This document shows positions 38,617-42,119 of a DNA stretch of 42,119 nucleotides, one piece after another. Position 1 is the stretch's first letter. Every line of letters begins with the position of its first letter. The stretch is from Thermomicrobiales bacterium (lineage in GTDB: Bacteria > Chloroflexota > Chloroflexia > Thermomicrobiales > CFX8). The position numbers and the translations under genes were made by a program. Location of the stretch: contig JAMLIA010000026.1 in assembly GCA_023954495.1 (NCBI GenBank), positions 1 through 42,119 on the forward strand, written 5' to 3'. The notes beneath the pieces were generated by a model. The model was given only the letters and a program-made list of their open reading frames with translations, did no database searches and was not told the origin of the DNA.

Positions 38617-40044
38617 GTGGCAGAGGACGACTACACGGCGCAGCGGCAGCAGGTCGAGCAGCGGCTGATTGTTCGCGGCGGCGCGCCGGCCATACCGGAC
38701 CGCGAGATACCGCTCGCGCAACGCATGGACGAGCTGGGCACGCCGGGGCTGTCGATCGCCGTCGTTGAGCATGGCGAGATCGCCTGGGCGCAGGGCTACG
38801 GTGTGCGCCGCGCCGGTGATGGCGAGCCCGTGACGACCGAGACGCTGTTCCAGTCCGGCTCGATCAGCAAGCCGGTTGCGGCGCTGGGCGTGCTGCGGCT
38901 GGTCGAGCAGGGCGTCATCGAGCTCAACGCCGACGTCAACACCTACCTGCGCTCCTGGATGGTGCCGCCAGTCGACGAGTGGCAACCGGAGCTGACCATC
39001 CGCCAGCTCATCAGCCACAGCGCCGGATTGACCGTCCACGGCTTCCCCGGCTATCCCGAGGGCTCGCCGCTACCGACCGTCCCGCAGATCCTCGACGGCG
39101 TGGCACCGGCCAACACCGGGCCGGTGCGGGTGACGATCATTCCGGGGACGCAGTTCCGCTACTCCGGCGGCGGCACGACGATCGTGCAGCAGGCGCTGGA
39201 GGACGTCACCAGACGGGCATTCCCCGATCTGCTGCATGACCTGGTCCTCGCGCCGCTCGGCATGACCAACAGCACCTACGCGCAGCCGCTGCCCGAAGCA
39301 CTCCATCACCAAGCGGCGGCTGGTCATCGTGCCGGCAGCCAGCCGGTCACTGGCGATCGCCACGTCTACCCGGAGATGGCCGCAGCCGGTCTGTGGTCAA
39401 CGGCGTCCGATCTCGCCCGCTTTGCCATCGGGATCATGCGCGCCTGGAACGGCGAGCCGAACGCGCTGCTCACGCAGGAGATGGCGCAGCAGATGCTGTC
39501 GCCGATCCTGCCGACACACCGCGAACGCGGCGCAGTCGACGCCTACATCGCGCTCGGCCTGTTTGTGAACGACGATCGCGACGCGCCCTGCTTCGGCCAC
39601 AGCGGCTCGGACGAGGGCTTCTCGGCCCGCCTGCTCGGCTGGCCGGACGCAGGTCGCGCCGTCGTCGCGATGGTGAACGGCGACTGGAGCGACGGTGCGA
39701 CCGAACTGATCGACGACGTCTTCCACACGATCGCGACCGTCCACGGCTGGGAAGCACCGGCCAGCGAGTTCCCACCTGTCGAAGTCGTCGATCCGCCGCG
39801 CCGCGACCTCGACGCGACCTGGGTGCTGCCGTCCGGCTTCAAGCTGATCGCGTTGGTGCGCTACGGCGATCTGTATCTGGCCCCGCAAGGCCAGCCGCCG
39901 ATGCGCCTCACGCGCCTGAACGCCACCACCTGGTCATCCGAAGTCCTCAACACCCGCGTCGAGCAGGTCATCGAAGACGGCCAGACAACAGCGCTGATCC
40001 TGCATCAGGACGGTGTGGCGCAACGCGCGGTGCGGAAGGGGTGA
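38617..40044 (+). CDS. Serine beta-lactamase-fold hydrolase (class C/DD-peptidase-like)
   Basis: The 475-residue protein has a catalytic SxxK in FQSGSISKPVAALG, a tyrosine motif FRYSGGG (Y-S-G in place of Y-x-N) and the third box as CFGHSGSDEGF (HSG). The C-terminal region after about 390 is a beta-rich extra domain. No signal peptide is visible, so the enzyme is probably cytoplasmic and acts as an esterase or amino-amidase rather than in wall synthesis or drug resistance. GTG 38617 has AAGGGA 6 bases upstream; ATG 38599 and an earlier start at 38533 are in frame. It converges with the F420 enzyme gene across 13 bases. Confidence 0.88.
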   Translation: MAEDDYTAQRQQVEQRLIVRGGAPAIPDREIPLAQRMDELGTPGLSIAVVEHGEIAWAQGYGVRRAGDGEPVTTETLFQSGSISKPVAALGVLRLVEQGVIELNADVNTYLRSWMVPPVDEWQPELTIRQLISHSAGLTVHGFPGYPEGSPLPTVPQILDGVAPANTGPVRVTIIPGTQFRYSGGGTTIVQQALEDVTRRAFPDLLHDLVLAPLGMTNSTYAQPLPEALHHQAAAGHRAGSQPVTGDRHVYPEMAAAGLWSTASDLARFAIGIMRAWNGEPNALLTQEMAQQMLSPILPTHRERGAVDAYIALGLFVNDDRDAPCFGHSGSDEGFSARLLGWPDAGRAVVAMVNGDWSDGATELIDDVFHTIATVHGWEAPASEFPPVEVVDPPRRDLDATWVLPSGFKLIALVRYGDLYLAPQGQPPMRLTRLNATTWSSEVLNTRVEQVIEDGQTTALILHQDGVAQRAVRKG

Positions 40045-40057
40045 GGGCCGCCGCGCC

Positions 40058-41062
40058 CTACCCCGCCATCTCCCGCAGCCGCGGGATGACATCCTCGGCG
40101 TACTGGCGGAGGAAGCGTTCCTGGTCTGCGCCGGGGGCGTGGAAGACGAGGTGGGTGAAACCGAGGTCGAGGTACGGCTTGATGTGCTTGATCTGGTCTT
40201 CGGGGTTGTCGGAGACGATCCAGCGGCTGACGGTGCGCTCGATCGGCAGAGCGTCGGCGAGGCGCTCCATCTCGATCGGGTCCTCGACGCCGGTCTTTTC
40301 GTCTGACGAAAGCGCCAGCGCACCCCAGAAGTGGGTGTCTTCGCGGGCGCGATCGAGGTCGTGGTCGTAGGAGACCTTCATCTCGATCATCATGTCAACG
40401 CTGCCCGGTGCCTTGCCGGCCTTCTCCTCGCCCTCCTTGACGGCTGGGACGAGCTTGTCGCGGTAGAGCTCCTCGCCCTTGCCGCTGGTGCAGATGAAGC
40501 CGTCGCCGACACGCCCGGCATAACGGGCCACGAGTGGGCCACCGGCGGCGATGTAGAGCGGGATCTGCTGCTCCGGCTTGTCGTAGATCGTCGCCTTCTC
40601 GGTCTGATAGTACTCGCCCTCGAATGTGACGCGATCTTCGGTCCAGAGCTGCTTCATCAACGAGACGGCCTCACGCAGCCGCGCGTAGCGCTCCTTGAAC
40701 TCCGGCCAGTCAGTGCCGGTCGCCGGGATCTCATTCAGCGATTCGCCGGTGCCGACGCCGAGGAAGACGCGGCCGGGCGCGAGGCAGCCGAGCGTCCCCA
40801 TCGCCTGAGCCACGATCGACGGGTGGTAGCGGAAGGTCGGTGTCACAACGCTCGTGCCAAGCTGCACGGTGCTGGTGCGCTCGGCGACGGCCGCCAACCA
40901 GGCGAACGAGAATGGCGAGTGCCCGTTCGTGTGTCGCCAGGGCTGGAAGTGATCACTGACGATCACCGAGTCGAACCCGACCTCTTCAGCGATGACGGCA
41001 AAGTCCAGCAGCTCGCGCGGGCTGAATTGCTCCGCCGAGGCCTTCCATCCGATCTTCAGCAT
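40058..41062 (-). CDS. fgd: F420-dependent glucose-6-phosphate dehydrogenase (LLM family)
   Basis: The 334-residue TIM-barrel enzyme follows mycobacterial Fgd1 closely: [34 protein letters not shown] with Asp37, His38 and Trp42, [25 protein letters not shown] with the catalytic Glu107, and [19 protein letters not shown]. The Lys of this last segment, the Lys in [14 protein letters not shown] and the Arg in VSRWIV correspond to the phosphate-binding residues of Fgd1. It reduces F420 while oxidising glucose-6-phosphate, so the organism should make F420. ATG 41062 has GGAG 5 bases upstream; the ATG at 41080 precedes this site. Confidence 0.9.
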   Translation of the reverse strand: MLKIGWKASAEQFSPRELLDFAVIAEEVGFDSVIVSDHFQPWRHTNGHSPFSFAWLAAVAERTSTVQLGTSVVTPTFRYHPSIVAQAMGTLGCLAPGRVFLGVGTGESLNEIPATGTDWPEFKERYARLREAVSLMKQLWTEDRVTFEGEYYQTEKATIYDKPEQQIPLYIAAGGPLVARYAGRVGDGFICTSGKGEELYRDKLVPAVKEGEEKAGKAPGSVDMMIEMKVSYDHDLDRAREDTHFWGALALSSDEKTGVEDPIEMERLADALPIERTVSRWIVSDNPEDQIKHIKPYLDLGFTHLVFHAPGADQERFLRQYAEDVIPRLREMAG

Positions 41063-41193
41063 TATGTCTCCAAACTGCATGTAACCAGTGCAACGAACAG
41101 AACCCCACGACAGGGTACGACGATTCGTGCGCAGTGCCTATGCCACCTGCCTCCTGACCGGCATAACGACTGCCTCAATACCTGCATTCCCGC

Positions 41194-41221
41194 TGGACAG
41201 CCGCGCGACGTGTGCTATCGT
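41194..41221 (+). promoter_or_regulatory. Candidate promoter of the M20 amidohydrolase gene
   Basis: TGGACA (41194-41199) and TATCGT (41216-41221) are separated by 16 bases, about 40 bases before the start codon. Confidence 0.45.
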
Positions 41222-41259
41222 GCCGCCGAATGTGGTCGCGATTGATGGGGAGGGACTGT

Positions 41260-42119
41260 ATGGCATTGAAGCGCGAACTTGGAGATTGGATCGACGAGCG
41301 GCAGGAGCAGTTCACAACGATCTCCGACCAGATCTGGGAACGCCCGGAGGTCGCGATGGCCGAGCACTTCGCCTGTGATTTGCAGGCGCAGACGCTTGAG
41401 GCGGACGGCTTCCGCATTACCCGCAACGTCGGCGACCAGCCGACGGCGTTCAGCGCCGAATGGGGCAGCGGGTCGCCGATCATCGGATTCCTGGGCGAAT
41501 ACGATGCCCTGCCGGGGCTGTCGCAGAAGAACCAGGCGACGAAGGATCCGGTCGTGCCGGAAGCGCCGGGCCACGGCTGCGGCCACAACCTCTTGGGCAC
41601 CAGCGCGCTGGCGGCGGCGATGGCGGTGAAGGCGTGGCTGGCCGAGACCGGCCAGACCGGCACCGTGCGCTACTACGGCTGCCCGGCCGAGGAGACGATC
41701 ACCGGCAAGGTCTACATGGCCCGCGCCGGTGCGTACGACGACCTCGACGCGGCGATCACCTGGCATCCGTCGGGCACGACAACCGTCTCGCTGGGCAGCT
41801 CGCTGGCGGTCGACAACCTGCGCTTCCGCTTCTTCGGCAAGACGGCCCACGCGGCCGCCCAGCCGGAGCAGGGACGATCGGCGCTGGACGCGGTTGAGCT
41901 GATGAACAACGGCGTGAACTACCTGCGCGAGCACGTCATCGAGAAGGCGCGCATCCACTATGTCATCACCAACGGCGGCGGCGCGCCGAATGTCGTGCCG
42001 GACGAGGCCGAGGTCTGGTACTTCGTCCGCGCACCAGAGCGCGAGCAGGTCGAGGCGATCACCGCGCGCGTGCGCAAGATCGCCGAGGGCGCGACGCTGA
42101 TGACCGAAACGACCTGGGA
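41260..42119 (+). CDS. M20-family amidohydrolase (AbgB/p-aminobenzoyl-glutamate hydrolase type), 3' end outside window
   Basis: The frame runs from ATG 41260 to the window end without a stop (about 286 residues visible). Motifs: ISDQIWERPEVAMAEHFA, FLGEYDALPGLSQK, the metal site APGHGCGHNLLGTSALAAA, VRYYGCPAEETITGKVYMARAG with the general-base Glu, and the start of the dimerisation domain (FRFFGKTAHAAAQPEQGRSA). The order is that of AbgB and related amidohydrolases that split N-acyl or aminobenzoyl amino acids. GGGGAGGG (41247-41254) lies 5 bases before the start. It is divergent from the F420 enzyme gene. Confidence 0.92.
   Translation, partial: MALKRELGDWIDERQEQFTTISDQIWERPEVAMAEHFACDLQAQTLEADGFRITRNVGDQPTAFSAEWGSGSPIIGFLGEYDALPGLSQKNQATKDPVVPEAPGHGCGHNLLGTSALAAAMAVKAWLAETGQTGTVRYYGCPAEETITGKVYMARAGAYDDLDAAITWHPSGTTTVSLGSSLAVDNLRFRFFGKTAHAAAQPEQGRSALDAVELMNNGVNYLREHVIEKARIHYVITNGGGAPNVVPDEAEVWYFVRAPEREQVEAITARVRKIAEGATLMTETTW

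Noticed and set aside
1-42119. tRNA, rRNA, riboswitch or prophage genes
   Set aside because: I looked for cloverleaf sequences, conserved rRNA phrases, integrases and phage structural genes by eye and found none; a covariance-model scan would be needed to exclude small RNAs.

Overview
This is a 42 kb chromosomal window from a GC-rich bacterium with dense, mostly operonic genes and frequent GTG/TTG starts. Several features suggest a member of the Chloroflexota, probably near Thermomicrobia/Sphaerobacter: Tat-type lipoprotein solute-binding proteins, a coenzyme-F420 glucose-6-phosphate dehydrogenase homologue, class III aminotransferases, an exported protein with a Pro/Thr-rich stalk, and intergenic GGGCGTATTGCATACGCCC inverted repeats. 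That placement is an inference from gene content and sequence style; no rRNA or tRNA gene is present to confirm it.

Layout. 1-9.5 kb holds mixed genes: a class III aminotransferase cut by the window edge, a methyltransferase, a MOSC protein, a YbaK-like protein, a cupredoxin lipoprotein, Mn/Fe superoxide dismutase, an alpha/beta-hydrolase without its nucleophile, an 884-residue exported protein and a Rieske ferredoxin. 9.1-24.4 kb is one divergent catabolic locus. Leftward from an IclR regulator run a phosphotriesterase-family hydrolase, a class III aminotransferase, a fused transketolase, an amidase and a small membrane protein. Rightward from a near-consensus promoter run a sphingosine-1-phosphate-lyase-like PLP enzyme, a family-5 solute-binding lipoprotein, two ABC permeases, a Gfo/Idh dehydrogenase and a GMC oxidoreductase. 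The set looks like import and breakdown of one amino- or amide-containing compound, but the substrate cannot be read from sequence.

25-31 kb carries DoxX, two tandem PIG-L deacetylases, and a tightly overlapping trio: RsmI, a 16S rRNA m7G1405 methyltransferase of the ArmA/Rmt/Sgm type, and Tgt. 31-33 kb is gene-poor and damaged: a frameshifted DinB-like gene, an inverted-repeat element, a DUF952 gene broken by many frame changes, and two very small membrane-protein genes. 33-42 kb has a pair of class I/II aminotransferases (the first lacks the catalytic lysine), queC (frameshifted) coupled to malQ, a PfpI/DJ-1 protein, a beta-lactamase-fold hydrolase, an Fgd-type F420 enzyme, and an M20 amidohydrolase cut by the window end.

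The observations most worth following are the RsmI-Rmt-Tgt operon (two rRNA modifications only three nucleotides apart in the decoding site), the lysine-less aminotransferase beside an intact paralogue, and the IclR-controlled locus with its palindromes. Three genes (transketolase, queC, DinB-like) are each broken by what looks like one base, so either sequence error or recent mutation must be considered.
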